Positions 1-8,660 are shown, numbered from the stretch's first letter. The stretch is DNA of 64,000 bases from Bacillus sp. SORGH_AS_0510 (GCF_030818775.1 NZ_JAUTAU010000001.1:2670001-2734000); one strand, 5' to 3'. Numbers and translations are program-made. Notes: generated by a model from the sequence alone, not told the origin.

Positions 1-52
1 GCACCTGTATGGCATCATCATTATAATCAAAAGCTTGCTGATTTCTTGCCAC
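1..52 (-). CDS. parE: DNA topoisomerase IV subunit B, N-terminal tip (partial)
   Basis: The reverse strand begins with GTG at 52-50, preceded by an AAGGGG ribosome site about 7 nt upstream. It reads MARNQQAFDYNDDAIQV before leaving the window. This matches the conserved start of Bacillus ParE, the ATPase subunit of topoisomerase IV that decatenates replicated chromosomes. The neighbouring yneT gene fits the Bacillus parE-yneT neighbourhood. Only 17 codons are visible, so the call rests on this motif and on synteny. The 53-309 interval is its upstream region and shows no other gene. Confidence 0.82.
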   Translation of the reverse strand, partial: MARNQQAFDYNDDAIQV

Positions 53-309
53 TAAAATACCCCTTTCATACCCTACAAAAAGAAACAACCTTCTAATTGC
101 TTAATAGCTAACAAATTATCATTCGCTCAAATGAGTTCATTTTCCTTTAAAAAAATGGAGAGAACCCATGTTTGCCACTTTTATTTTAACACATGTTCTT
201 GTGACGTCTATGCTTAATTGTAGCGATTTATTCAGATTTGGCAAATACGTAATTTGAAACAACATAATTTTGTAATATAATTTTTCTCATTATTTGTTAA
301 CAAAAATAG

Positions 310-338
310 AAAAAACTGCTAATGATTAGCAGTTTTTT
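310..338 (-). terminator. Terminator of yneT
   Basis: A 13-bp perfect hairpin (AAAAAACTGCTAA against TTAGCAGTTTTTT, loop TGA) lies 5 nt beyond the yneT stop. Read on the reverse strand it ends in a U-rich arm. Confidence 0.85.
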
Positions 339-343
339 GTGAG

Positions 344-760
344 TTATCTTGTTAATGCATGCTCTACTTTAATACACCGGTCCATGACTACCGTATAGCC
401 CTTTTCTTTTAGATAATCATAGGCTTCTTCATTCATTAGCCCGAGCTGGGCCCAAAAGATTTCTGCATCGATATCAGCAAACTCTTTCGCAACTTCAAAT
501 AATTGCTCGGAACGACGGAAGACATTTACGATATCAACATGTCCTTCGATCTCTTTTAAAGAACCTACAGCTTTTACTCCTAATACCTCTCCATTAATGG
601 TAGGATTCACCGGGATAATCTCATATCCTGCTTTTTGCATCGCTGCTGAAACTTGATAAGAGGTACGTTCAGGGTTATTACTCAAACCCACAACCGCAAT
701 TCTTTTTGCTTTTTTTAAAATAGCTCCTAATTCTTCACGGCTAGGAATCTCAACTGTCAT
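344..760 (-). CDS. yneT: CoA-binding protein YneT
   Basis: This 138-residue protein belongs to the CoA-binding Rossmann family (YccU/YneT). The nucleotide-binding segment KRIAVVGLSNNPERTSYQV sits near the N-terminus and is followed by the family signatures GYEIIPVNP and WAQLGL. A longer frame reaches 832, but ATG 760 has a good AGGAG site 8 nt upstream and gives the usual family length, so I chose it. The physiological role is not established; binding of CoA or acyl-CoA is inferred from the family. It stands alone, with its own terminator, between parE and a regulator pair. Confidence 0.88.
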   Translation of the reverse strand: MTVEIPSREELGAILKKAKRIAVVGLSNNPERTSYQVSAAMQKAGYEIIPVNPTINGEVLGVKAVGSLKEIEGHVDIVNVFRRSEQLFEVAKEFADIDAEIFWAQLGLMNEEAYDYLKEKGYTVVMDRCIKVEHALTR

Positions 761-872
761 GACTCTCACTCCTACATTGTTTTCTTTTATTTTACCGATA
801 AACAAGGGAAAAACATAATAAAACGCTTTCATAAAATAAAAAGCTACCCGTTGAGTAGTGAGTTTTTAGTAC

Positions 873-1811
873 TTACATTGTAGAAGATACGGGATTTATT
901 ACTTTACACGCCTTCGGTAATTCTAGGAGGAATCTTGTACCCTCACTAGTACTTTCAAATGAGATTCTACCATCCATTCTCTCAAGAATTATTTTTGCCA
1001 TGTATAGTTCTAGCTCTCCTCCTGGAAAATCAGTGGTAACATCAGCTTCCATTATCCTTAGCAAATCCTCTGATTCGATTTTACCTGCATTATCCTGAAT
1101 ATCGACTGTTACAAAACTTTCTGTTTCGTTCAAATGAATATATATTTTCTTGTTTTGAATGCCGTTTGCTAAAAATGCATCTCGGACTTTTATAAACATA
1201 ATCAATAGCATATAACTGAACTCATTTAAATAACCATAACCCATTTGTTGGCCGTGATATTCAAAATTCACATGAATATTATGATTGTGAAGACTCGAGG
1301 AAAATAATGTTAAGGCGTATTCAATCGAATCACCCACTGAAAATGCTTCTTTAATGGCATTATCCAGTTGAAATTTACGAAAGTCACTTACTGACTGTGT
1401 TAAATGTTTTATTTGAGACATACTTTCATTGATAAATGTGTCAATATACAAGTCGTCGATTTCTCCGAAAGCACGTGCCTCTCTTACATCCTGAACCAAT
1501 AATGATAGACTGTTTAAATGTTGTATCCACTCTTGTTCCATACTAGAACTGATTTCATTTAAGACTGTAAATTTAGATTGATGGAGTTGAAGAAGATCCT
1601 TTTTTCTGTATCTAGTTTCTTCATCATGAGTAGGTGAATCTAATTCTTGGCTAACTAATTTATATTTATTTGCTAAGTCCCGATTTTTTCCCTCACTCGA
1701 CTTCAGCTTTGTCGTAAGCTCTCGGTTTTTATAGATCAAGTAGGAAATGGTGATTATAAAAAAGCAAATGGAAAGGAATAACATTAAATTTATTACTAAC
1801 AATGCGCGCAC
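873..1811 (-). CDS. Degenerate sensor histidine kinase-like protein
   Basis: The 312-residue protein has one N-terminal membrane helix (residues 3-27), a coiled coil (30-75), a DHp-like helix pair (85-150) and an HATPase-like domain (160-300). The DHp core QEWIQHLN resembles the HQWRQPLN type, but the phosphoacceptor His position is occupied by Gln93. The N-box Asn is replaced by Lys208 (IKVRDAFL). The G1 box is DNAGK. The G2 region is GGELELYMAK and lacks the usual G-x-G. It starts with GTG, 4 nt after the stop of the upstream response regulator, so the two form one transcript. By sequence it is a probable pseudokinase or scaffold; I do not recognise a named orthologue. Confidence 0.72.
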   Translation of the reverse strand: MRALLVINLMLFLSICFFIITISYLIYKNRELTTKLKSSEGKNRDLANKYKLVSQELDSPTHDEETRYRKKDLLQLHQSKFTVLNEISSSMEQEWIQHLNSLSLLVQDVREARAFGEIDDLYIDTFINESMSQIKHLTQSVSDFRKFQLDNAIKEAFSVGDSIEYALTLFSSSLHNHNIHVNFEYHGQQMGYGYLNEFSYMLLIMFIKVRDAFLANGIQNKKIYIHLNETESFVTVDIQDNAGKIESEDLLRIMEADVTTDFPGGELELYMAKIILERMDGRISFESTSEGTRFLLELPKACKVINPVSSTM

Positions 1812-1815
1812 CTTC

Positions 1816-2739
1816 TTATTCTTCTTTGCTGTACGTAGTTACTTGGTTTCTTCCGTTCGATTTTGACATAGAAAGGGCTAAATCTACTTCATTCAGCAGG
1901 TCTATGTTTGATTTACCATTTTCGTAAACTGTCACAGCGATGCTGCATGTCACTTTCCCAATTACTCCAAAATTAAAGTTCTCTACTAAATTACGAAGAG
2001 ATTCAGCAATTTCAGTGGCTTCCTGTTCATTGGTATTAGGGAGTAAGAGTAGAAATTCTTCCGTTTTCCAGTGTTCATAAATATCTTTTTCACTTATCCG
2101 CTGTTGAATAATTGTTATGATCGTGTTTAACACCTTTTCAGCCGCCGTCTTTCCGAAACAATCTGAGATCTTATTGAAAAAATCGATTTCAATCTTAATA
2201 AGGGAGAGTGTCTGACTAAATTGATTGGCTTGTTCCAACACATGGCTCAAATAGTCATAAAACCTCAAATGATTCATCTTGTATGTTATCGGAACAAGGG
2301 AATTTAAACTGGTTTTGATTTCTTTTTCCAGTTGAATTTGGCATATAGATGATTGAATGGCATTAAATAATATATCTAAATCAAAGGGCTTTAAGATGAT
2401 ATGATTAGCACTCTGCATCATATTTTTTATAGAGGGATCATTACTAACATCATGGACTGTTGTTAGAATTACCTGTACTTTGTCATTTATTTCTCGTATT
2501 TTTTGAATCATTTCTACCTGTTTTCCTTGATCCAGTTTAATATCAGCAATAATTAAATCTGGATGCTGCTGTTGAAAAATTTGAAAGCCTGTCATGCTAT
2601 CTTTTGCCACATAAATAGTTGAAAATCGTCGCTTTAGTATCCGGAAAAGCTTTTCCCTTGAAAATCCCTCTTCCTCTACGAATAACACATGGATATCAGG
2701 ATATTGATTGCTTAAATATTGTTTGATATTTTTTGCCAT
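1816..2739 (-). CDS. Response regulator with degenerate GGDEF domain
   Basis: The 307-residue protein has an N-terminal receiver domain (about 10-130) that looks intact: acidic pocket VEEE, phosphoacceptor Asp66 in LIIADIKL, Thr93/Thr94, and Lys117 in ILKPFD. The C-terminal domain (150-305) has the diguanylate-cyclase fold, with IEIDFFNKISD and an SKSNGRNQV end. The signature GGDEF is KTEEF (225-229), which removes the substrate-binding glycines, so c-di-GMP synthesis is unlikely. The start has a strong AGAGGTGAT site. It is co-transcribed with the kinase-like gene downstream. A role as a phosphorylation-gated binding protein is inferred. Confidence 0.8.
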   Translation of the reverse strand: MAKNIKQYLSNQYPDIHVLFVEEEGFSREKLFRILKRRFSTIYVAKDSMTGFQIFQQQHPDLIIADIKLDQGKQVEMIQKIREINDKVQVILTTVHDVSNDPSIKNMMQSANHIILKPFDLDILFNAIQSSICQIQLEKEIKTSLNSLVPITYKMNHLRFYDYLSHVLEQANQFSQTLSLIKIEIDFFNKISDCFGKTAAEKVLNTIITIIQQRISEKDIYEHWKTEEFLLLLPNTNEQEATEIAESLRNLVENFNFGVIGKVTCSIAVTVYENGKSNIDLLNEVDLALSMSKSNGRNQVTTYSKEE

Positions 2740-2956
2740 GAAATGATCACCTCTTTCTTTGATTTAAGAATGGTATGTAAGAAAACCGCCCGTTTTATAG
2801 TAATGATTCGGCCGGTCTTAGCTTGTTTATTTGATTTTAACTAAATTATAGGGGCTCTATGCACGGCTTTCAACGAGTTAACAAATGGTTTGAAAATTCT
2901 CCATATTTTTGTAATAAAATTGACTCTAATTGTTCTTAGTTACCTATAAAGGTTGA

Positions 2957-2990
2957 AAATAAAAAAGCAAAGAGGAATGTTCCTCTTTGC
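2957..2990 (-). terminator. Terminator of the GH18 gene
   Basis: A perfect hairpin with arms GCAAAGAGGAA and TTCCTCTTTGC directly follows the stop codon. On the reverse strand it is followed by a run of U. Confidence 0.88.
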
Positions 2991-4730
2991 TCATTTCTGC
3001 GACACAGTTCTCTCAGCTAGTAGATTTAAGGCAGTCCATGCCGTTTGATCCCCAAACAGTCGGGACCATGCTCCAATACCAGCAAGTTTATATTTGATAG
3101 CCAATTCTACTCGTTTATTTAGTGAAAATTCATCTTCAATCCAAATTTTATAGGTTGCACTTTCTTCTGCTGCATAAAATTCAGCGTAGTTCTGTCCGCT
3201 TGCCTCATCATATTTAGGTTGCACACCTTTTTCAGACAGCCAAGCCTTCACTTTATCCATTGCTAGTGCCTTTGAAGTAATTTCAACCGTACCATCGGCA
3301 TTCGTCTGTTCCTTCCAGAGCCTAGCGTATAAAGGCACACCTAGAATTAACTTTTCATGGGGCACCTCTGTTAAAAGTCTATCAAGATTATCTTCCACCC
3401 ATGGCAAACTTGCTACACTTCCTGCTCCAGTGGCGGCATTCGTATGCTCATCGTATGCCATAACAATAAGATAATCAACAATATTCGCAAGCTTGGGTCT
3501 CTCGTAAAAAGAAGACCAATTGTTGTTTTCACCAGCGGAGAAGGTGATGTCCATTGATATCACCAGACCTGCCTCGTGAAGATAAGGGGCGGCCTCTCGC
3601 ATAAATTGTGTAATTAACGGCCCATCCTCGGGATTAACATTCTCAATATCAAAGTTCATCCCTTGAAGATGATACATTTGGCTAAAATGAAGCAACTGCC
3701 TGATAATCGCTGTTCTCGTTTCATAATCTTTGAATGCTTCATGGGTGAGTTTTGGATCAAATGAATTAGAAAACACTCCCCAAACCTGATACCCTTTTCC
3801 TTGTGCCCATTTACTATAGTCAAGTGATGCAAGGTTTTTAACAACTCCAGTATTGCTTGCTAGAGAGAACCAGGTTGGAGAAACCACGTTTAAACCGGTC
3901 ATTTCCGGAATTTTTGTTATATTAGGGTTCTTTGTGTAGACGGCTTCCCATGTTAATTGGATAGGGCCATTTATTTTCGGGATTTGAAACGTTTTTCGTT
4001 CTTTCTTTACACTAACCTTTACGTGCTCCCCTTTTATCACATATTCTTTTTTTATATAGCCGCTAATACCGTTTTCTTTCCTGATAAGGTAAAAATTGTC
4101 CTTTACACCTTCAATCATAACCTTTTCCTTTGGTCTCATTTCCGCAACATACGGTGAATGCCAAGATGGTTCCGTACGAAGTCTAAGCTTTTCGTTATTA
4201 ATGTCCTTTTCTAATAACCTACCATTATCGTATTGCTCATCATCGTGTTGAATCCAAATAGCCATACTATCCGGTAATGTTTTATATTGAATGGAGTAAA
4301 ACGAAAGAACTGGATCAAGGGCAACATAGATTTCACCCTTTTTTACTAGAATGGGAGAAAGCTGTAGATTTACTGGTTTTTGATTAACAAAATAAGTTAA
4401 TGAATCAGTTGACATTTGTACTACTTTATCTGTTGTAGTAATAATGACGGATTTCGATTTTTCATCATAATGAATTGAAGAATCAATATTCTTCTTAAAA
4501 AATGTGAGTGGAACATACAGAGAATTTCCCTCAATCAGGGCATTTCCCAACTGTTTTCCCTTGAAAAGGATGGGATGCTTTCCCTCGAAATAAGCTTTTT
4601 TTTCTGTTGATGCAAATGGATATAACATGAAAAAAATAGAACTAAAAATAAGTAGACAAGAACCTATTAATCCACCGATTATCCATTTAGTTGAGCGTTT
4701 TTTATTTTTTGCATAGTCTAGACGTGCCAT
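2991..4730 (-). CDS. Membrane-anchored glycoside hydrolase family 18 protein
   Basis: The 579-residue protein has one N-terminal transmembrane anchor (about 15-38), a copper-amine-oxidase-N-like stalk (50-160), an SH3-like segment (178-232, containing LRLRTEPSW) and a C-terminal GH18 barrel (255-575). The catalytic strand GMNFDIEN (357-364) keeps the acid Glu363 of the DxxDxDxE motif, in reduced form. Barrel motifs VMAYDEH and GVPLYARLW are present. Related Bacillus proteins (YdhD/YvbX group) act on peptidoglycan, often in spores. Cell-wall or cortex hydrolysis is inferred. It is monocistronic and lies between yneT and plsY. Confidence 0.85.
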   Translation of the reverse strand: MARLDYAKNKKRSTKWIIGGLIGSCLLIFSSIFFMLYPFASTEKKAYFEGKHPILFKGKQLGNALIEGNSLYVPLTFFKKNIDSSIHYDEKSKSVIITTTDKVVQMSTDSLTYFVNQKPVNLQLSPILVKKGEIYVALDPVLSFYSIQYKTLPDSMAIWIQHDDEQYDNGRLLEKDINNEKLRLRTEPSWHSPYVAEMRPKEKVMIEGVKDNFYLIRKENGISGYIKKEYVIKGEHVKVSVKKERKTFQIPKINGPIQLTWEAVYTKNPNITKIPEMTGLNVVSPTWFSLASNTGVVKNLASLDYSKWAQGKGYQVWGVFSNSFDPKLTHEAFKDYETRTAIIRQLLHFSQMYHLQGMNFDIENVNPEDGPLITQFMREAAPYLHEAGLVISMDITFSAGENNNWSSFYERPKLANIVDYLIVMAYDEHTNAATGAGSVASLPWVEDNLDRLLTEVPHEKLILGVPLYARLWKEQTNADGTVEITSKALAMDKVKAWLSEKGVQPKYDEASGQNYAEFYAAEESATYKIWIEDEFSLNKRVELAIKYKLAGIGAWSRLFGDQTAWTALNLLAERTVSQK

Positions 4731-4910
4731 CTTCCCTTCCTCCTTATTTCTATCCTAAGGTATCTCGGTACAATTTAGAAGATATTTTTAGGATCACTAG
4801 CTATCCTTTCATACTAATAATTTCAGTAATTCAAGAAAGCAATAGTGTTTTTTTATCAATACATGGTAAAATAGAAGAACTGGATCTTTTTATTGAAGGA
4901 GAAAATGTTA

Positions 4911-5495
4911 ATGGTTCAAATTATTTTAGTCTTGATCCTAGCCTATTTGTTAGGCTCCATCCCCTCTGGTTTAATTGTCGGTAAAGTTTTTTATAAAACC
5001 GATATTCGTCGTCACGGAAGCGGCAATTTAGGGGGAACGAACACTTTCCGAACACTTGGAGTAAAAGCAGGCATTGCTGTAACTCTTGCTGATATCCTTA
5101 AAGGAACATTAGCGGCTGCCTTACCACATCTTTTTTCTGTCGACATTAACCCGTTACTCGCAGGTGTACTAGCAGTACTTGGGCACACATACCCAATCTT
5201 TGCTGGATTCCGAGGGGGGAAAGCTGTAGCCACTTCAGGTGGAGTTCTATTACTCTGTGCACCATTTATGTTCATTACTGTTCTGCTCGTGTTTTTCTTA
5301 GGTCTGTACATAACCAAATATGTTTCCCTTTCTTCTATGATCGCTGGACTATGTGGGGTGATTTATGCACTTATCATATGGGATATCCCACTATTAATTG
5401 CAGTAACCCTTCTGGCATCATTCGTCATTTACCGCCATCGAGCAAATATTAAAAGAATTATCAATAAAACAGAACCAAAAATTAAGTGGCTATAA
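4911..5495 (+). CDS. plsY: Acyl-phosphate:glycerol-3-phosphate acyltransferase PlsY
   Basis: The 194-residue integral membrane enzyme transfers the acyl group of acyl-phosphate to glycerol-3-phosphate, the first step of membrane phospholipid synthesis. Signature blocks are visible: [22 protein letters not shown], the [20 protein letters not shown] block and a C-terminal [10 protein letters not shown]. Five hydrophobic helices are expected. A TTG-initiated frame begins at 4893, but ATG 4911 is 9 nt after an AAGGAG site and gives the length of B. subtilis PlsY (yneS), so it is preferred. Confidence 0.95.
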   Translation: MVQIILVLILAYLLGSIPSGLIVGKVFYKTDIRRHGSGNLGGTNTFRTLGVKAGIAVTLADILKGTLAAALPHLFSVDINPLLAGVLAVLGHTYPIFAGFRGGKAVATSGGVLLLCAPFMFITVLLVFFLGLYITKYVSLSSMIAGLCGVIYALIIWDIPLLIAVTLLASFVIYRHRANIKRIINKTEPKIKWL

Positions 5496-5531
5496 AAGAA
5501 CCTACATGATGGTTCTTTTATAGCCACTTTT
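5486..5531 (+). terminator. Terminator of plsY
   Basis: A 17-bp perfect stem (arms starting GTGGCTATAAAAGAACC, loop of 8 nt) overlaps the plsY stop codon and ends in TTTT. The last codons of plsY form the left arm. Confidence 0.85.
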
Positions 5532-5619
5532 CATGAAATTGTCGAAATTCCTTCCTTCTTTTCCCTTATATTTCCTTTAAAATAAGAGTAAGTGAATGTG
5601 AATGACTGGAGGGATAATC

Positions 5620-5796
5620 ATGCAAAATGTGAAACAAGATTTATTTTTCTCAAGCATTGTGTCAAATAACACAGATGTAAATGATTTTATTATCGAGTTC
5701 ATAAACCCTGAAGAAAGTTCAGACCATTCTCCAATAAAAATTACAAGAAATTTTGATGAATTACTAGAATTCCTAGATGAATTTGATGACCAATAA
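5620..5796 (+). CDS. Small acidic hypothetical protein
   Basis: The 58-residue product MQNVKQDLFFSSIV... ends in a strongly acidic tail (NFDELLEFLDEFDDQ). ATG 5620 has a TGGAGGG site 6 nt upstream, which favours it over the upstream ATG at 5602. I see no domain or signal peptide. It lies between plsY and the HesB-like selenoprotein gene, transcribed toward the latter. It is not recognised as a named family. Confidence 0.6.
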   Translation: MQNVKQDLFFSSIVSNNTDVNDFIIEFINPEESSDHSPIKITRNFDELLEFLDEFDDQ

Positions 5797-5813
5797 CAAC
5801 AAAAGAAATGAAA

Positions 5814-5838
5814 GGCTGTCCATTGATAGGGCAGCCCT
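5814..5838. terminator. Hairpin between convergent genes
   Basis: An 8-bp stem GGCTGTCC/GGGCAGCC (one G-U pair) with loop ATTGATA lies between two convergent stops. The U-tracts are poor on both sides, so termination is likely but weak. Confidence 0.55.
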
Positions 5839-5842
5839 TCAT

Positions 5843-6133
5843 TTACATTTTCAATAGGTGGAATTTCTTATTTCCTAATACATCGTCAGAATAATCAAGC
5901 TTAGTGTGATCAAAGTAAACAAATTCCTTTTCATGTATTAGGATGGTTAAGTCATCGAACTCAAATGTAAGATCCCCTTGAATTTTCCGCTCTTCCAGAG
6001 ACAGATTTAATTTGGGTCCCCCTCAACCAATTCCCATGCTTAATCGGACATAAAGATTTTCATCCTCAGGCTTTTTTTCCTTGATAACTAATTCCTGTAA
6101 AAACTTGTGTGCACTTCCCGTAATACGAAACAT
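5843..6133 (-). CDS. HesB/IscA-like selenoprotein (in-frame UGA = Sec37)
   Basis: From ATG 6133 the frame encodes 96 residues if UGA at 6025-6023 is read as selenocysteine. The context is MGIG-U-GGPKLNLSLEE, followed by uninterrupted HesB-type sequence (FEFDDLTILIHEKEFVYFDHTKLDY) to TAA at 5843. The UGA falls where HesB/IscA relatives have the conserved metal-binding Cys before GGP. HesB-like selenoproteins are a known bacterial family. A stem-loop with a GGA loop follows the UGA at SECIS spacing, and selA and a UGA-containing selD are in the same window. A GAGG ribosome site precedes the ATG. A pseudogene is the alternative, but flanking conservation and the exact Cys position argue against it. 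Confidence 0.85.
5990..6000 (-). promoter_or_regulatory. Candidate bacterial SECIS stem-loop (HesB-like gene)
   Basis: On the mRNA, CTCT-GGA-AGAG forms a short hairpin with a G-initiated loop about 27 nt after the UGA, inside the 16-37 nt window known for bacterial SECIS elements. The stem is only 4 bp, so this is weaker than the element in the SelW-like gene. Confidence 0.45.
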
Positions 6134-6260
6134 TTAACCTCACGATCCTATCTCTTATGATTTATTTAAGAAAAAATTTAAAAAATCATATTAATATATT
6201 ATAGTATTATCATGGGGCACAAAAATAATTTGCTTGAATTAGCTCATACAAGGAGAATTT

Positions 6261-7409
6261 ATGAGAAAGAAAGCCATTATTCCTTCTGTTTTTATTATGA
6301 TCATTTGTGCAACACTAGCATCTGTTCTTTTCGTCAAAGAACAAACAGGAGTAAAAGAAAAGAAAGTTTACCCTTCTAAAAATCATAGTACCCGTCCCTT
6401 CAAATTAATGCATCGAAATCTAATAGAGAAAGTAACAATTGGTGCGATTGGAGATATCCTCATACATGATGTCATTTATCGAGATGCCTTTAATGGGACA
6501 GGCTATAATTTCAATCCTATGTTTGAAAATGTAAAAAATCTTTTAGAAATGCCTGATGTGTTAACGGCTAATCAAGAGAGTATACTAGGTGGAACTGATC
6601 TGGGGCTTTCGGGATATCCCAGGTTTAATAGTCCGTTTGAAGTAGCTGATACCCTTCTTCATTCCGGTGTAGATATTGTCTCTACAGCCAACAACCATAC
6701 ATTAGATAAGGGTTCCAAAGGGATACAATCAGAAACAGCTTATCTAGAAAGCATTGGATTACCCCATGTAGGCAGTTTTGTGGACACCACAGATCAGCAA
6801 AAGTTGCGTATTATAAACAAAAATGGAATTAATATAAGTTTCCTATCATACACGTATGGCACAAATGGGATACGAGTTCCAAAAGGCCAGGATTTCTTAG
6901 TAAACCTGATTAATCGTGATAAAATGAAAGAAGAAATACGCCGTGCAAAAAAGGCATCAGATATTGTTGTTATGAGCATACATTGGGGAAATGAGTATCA
7001 AAGAATCCCTACTAATGCACAAAAAGATTTAGCCCGTTTCCTGGCAAATGAAGGAGTGGATATCATCTTTGGATCCCATCCACACGTTCTTCAGCCAATG
7101 GAATGGATTAAAACAACAGATGGCAGAAATGTATTTGTGGTCTATTCATTAGGCAACTTTATTTCAGGACAAAATAATCATTATAAAGACATTGGTGGTC
7201 TGGCAACAATCGATGTGACGAAACAGGTCACGGATCATGGAAAAACAATCGAAATCTCGAATCCTGTCTTTTTCCCTACTTATGTCTCGAGTCAAAAAGA
7301 TCATCAGTTTAAGGTCGTTCCGTTACAAATGGCGAATACTTTTGGGCTTCCGAATGCAGAGGCAAAATACAAGGAAATCCAGCAACACATGTATCAATGG
7401 CTCCGTTAG
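6261..7409 (+). CDS. CapA family protein (PGA synthesis-type metallophosphatase fold)
   Basis: The 382-residue protein has an N-terminal signal anchor (about 5-25) followed by a CapA/PGA_cap domain. Visible family motifs are GAIGDILIHD, NQES, STANNHTLDKG, SIHWGNEY and IFGSHPHVLQPME, which form the calcineurin-like metal site. Relatives include B. subtilis YwtB/PgsA and stand-alone CapA-like proteins of unclear function. No pgsB or pgsC gene is nearby, so capsule synthesis cannot be assumed. An AGGAG site lies 6 nt before ATG 6261. The gene is monocistronic. Confidence 0.87.
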   Translation: MRKKAIIPSVFIMIICATLASVLFVKEQTGVKEKKVYPSKNHSTRPFKLMHRNLIEKVTIGAIGDILIHDVIYRDAFNGTGYNFNPMFENVKNLLEMPDVLTANQESILGGTDLGLSGYPRFNSPFEVADTLLHSGVDIVSTANNHTLDKGSKGIQSETAYLESIGLPHVGSFVDTTDQQKLRIINKNGINISFLSYTYGTNGIRVPKGQDFLVNLINRDKMKEEIRRAKKASDIVVMSIHWGNEYQRIPTNAQKDLARFLANEGVDIIFGSHPHVLQPMEWIKTTDGRNVFVVYSLGNFISGQNNHYKDIGGLATIDVTKQVTDHGKTIEISNPVFFPTYVSSQKDHQFKVVPLQMANTFGLPNAEAKYKEIQQHMYQWLR

Positions 7410-7427
7410 ATCGGAGCCTTTTATTTT
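7399..7427 (+). terminator. Terminator of the capA-like gene
   Basis: The stem GGCTCCG/CGGAGCC (small loop) spans the stop codon and is followed by TTTTATTTTT. Confidence 0.8.
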
Positions 7428-7548
7428 TATTTCTTTATACAGGAGAATGTCTTAGGGTATGATAAAGCATGTATTAGTCAAATTAGTCGATTCTCGATAT
7501 TATTTCTTATATAATAAAATGATTAGCCAGTAGAAAGGAGTTCATCAT

Positions 7549-7839
7549 ATGAAAATACATATTACAAATGAAGCAGCAGCATGGTATAAAAAGGAGCTCG
7601 GACTTAGCAATGGTGATTATGTTCGCTTTTTCGCCCGCTATGGAGGATGTAGCACTGTCCAAAGTGGTTTTTCTCTAGGTATCTCTACTGACGAACCAAT
7701 CGACATTGGCACAAAGTCAGAAGTCGATGGAATTAACTTTTATATTGAAGAAAAAGATTTATGGTTTTTTGATGACCATGATTTAACCATTGAATATAAA
7801 GAAACCTATGAAGAGCCTGTTTTTCAATATAACAAATAA
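7549..7839 (+). CDS. yneR: HesB/YneR family protein
   Basis: The 96-residue protein begins MKIHITNEAAAWYKKEL and carries the YneR/HesB core VRFFARYGGCSTVQSGFSLGI and a C-terminal LWFFDDHDLTIEYKE. The family is related to A-type Fe-S carrier proteins but has a single conserved Cys here. A strong AAAGGAG site precedes ATG 7549. It neighbours yneQ and yneP as in B. subtilis. It is a Cys-containing relative of the UGA-containing HesB-like protein 1.4 kb away, and a useful comparison for it. Confidence 0.9.
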   Translation: MKIHITNEAAAWYKKELGLSNGDYVRFFARYGGCSTVQSGFSLGISTDEPIDIGTKSEVDGINFYIEEKDLWFFDDHDLTIEYKETYEEPVFQYNK

Positions 7840-7845
7840 AAAATA

Positions 7846-7876
7846 GAGGTTGACTCACCAAGAGCCAGCCTCATTT
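7846..7876. terminator. Bidirectional terminator between yneR and yneQ
   Basis: The stem GAGGTTGACTC/GAGCCAGCCTC (G-U pairs allowed) lies between the convergent stops, with ATTTTTATTT on the plus side. Confidence 0.75.
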
Positions 7877-8173
7877 TTATTTATCCCAAATATGTTCAGT
7901 AAAGCCTGCCTTTTGTAAAACTTCTCTTCCTCGTTCTCCAATTAAATCAAAATGCGAATACCCATCTGCTCTATGATGGATCCATTCCTTCTTTAACCCG
8001 TACTTTCTTCCCCAGGCAACCAGCTTTTCAAGATCGGCACACCCAACTTTTGAAACAGTTTTTGCTCCTGGGAAACGATCATCAAGCCAATAGTGGGTTA
8101 GGATAGCAATCTCTCCACGATCAATCTTTCTTTTCCAATCTAAGATGTCCTTTTTTTTAATACCGAATGCCAC
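7877..8173 (-). CDS. yneQ: Conserved hypothetical protein YneQ
   Basis: The 98-residue protein VAFGIKKKDILDWKRKIDRGE... closely follows B. subtilis YneQ, with ILTHYWLDDRFPG, KVGCADLEKL and HHRADGYSHFDLIGE. GTG 8173 is preceded by AGGGGTG at 5 nt and gives the expected length; the longer frame to 8197 lacks this. The function is unknown. It sits downstream of yneP on the same strand, probably in one transcript. Confidence 0.88.
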   Translation of the reverse strand: MAFGIKKKDILDWKRKIDRGEIAILTHYWLDDRFPGAKTVSKVGCADLEKLVAWGRKYGLKKEWIHHRADGYSHFDLIGERGREVLQKAGFTEHIWDK

Positions 8174-8231
8174 AACATCACCCCTAATCAGACACACCTC
8201 GGCAATCCGTGCTTTCAGGAGGATTCAATTG

Positions 8232-8660
8232 CTATTTTTTCTTTACTTCCTCATATTTTAAATACCATTCAGGAAAGGCTTTCTTGAAAGAAGTAGGCCT
8301 GAAATTTTCTTTCTTGACAATAATATGAGTGGATGTTCCCTCTGCACAAATTTCTTCGTTTCCATTTACAATTGTATAGCCATAAATAGTTTTTATTCCA
8401 TCGTTTAACTCCACCCATGTTTTTACAAAGGCTTGATCACCATACCGTAAAGGTTTTTTATATGTGATTTGAATATCATATACAGGGGCATAGTAACCGG
8501 ACTCTTCCATCGCTAAGTAATTATATCCGAGATCTTCAATAAATCCTGTTCTGCCTAGCTCAAAAAACTTTAAATAATTGGCATGGTAAATGACACCCAT
8601 CATATCTGTATCTGCATAGTAAAGCTGAATCTCTCTAGTCGATTGATAATATTTTTCCAC
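8232..8660 (-). CDS. yneP: Hotdog-fold acyl-CoA thioesterase YneP
   Basis: The 142-residue protein has the 4-hydroxybenzoyl-CoA thioesterase-type hotdog signature YYADTDMMGVIYHANYLKFFE, with the catalytic Asp in YADTD. GTG 8660 has a GAGGAG site 8 nt upstream; an in-frame ATG at 8678 overlaps that site and is rejected. It probably hydrolyses acyl-CoA, with unknown preferred substrate. It follows the AAA+ ATPase gene by about 28 nt, so co-transcription is likely. Confidence 0.88.
   Translation of the reverse strand: MEKYYQSTREIQLYYADTDMMGVIYHANYLKFFELGRTGFIEDLGYNYLAMEESGYYAPVYDIQITYKKPLRYGDQAFVKTWVELNDGIKTIYGYTIVNGNEEICAEGTSTHIIVKKENFRPTSFKKAFPEWYLKYEEVKKK

Noticed and set aside
5843..6133. 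HesB-like frame as a decayed pseudogene
   Set aside because: Only one interruption exists. It is UGA at a functional Cys column, and other selenoprotein genes are present.
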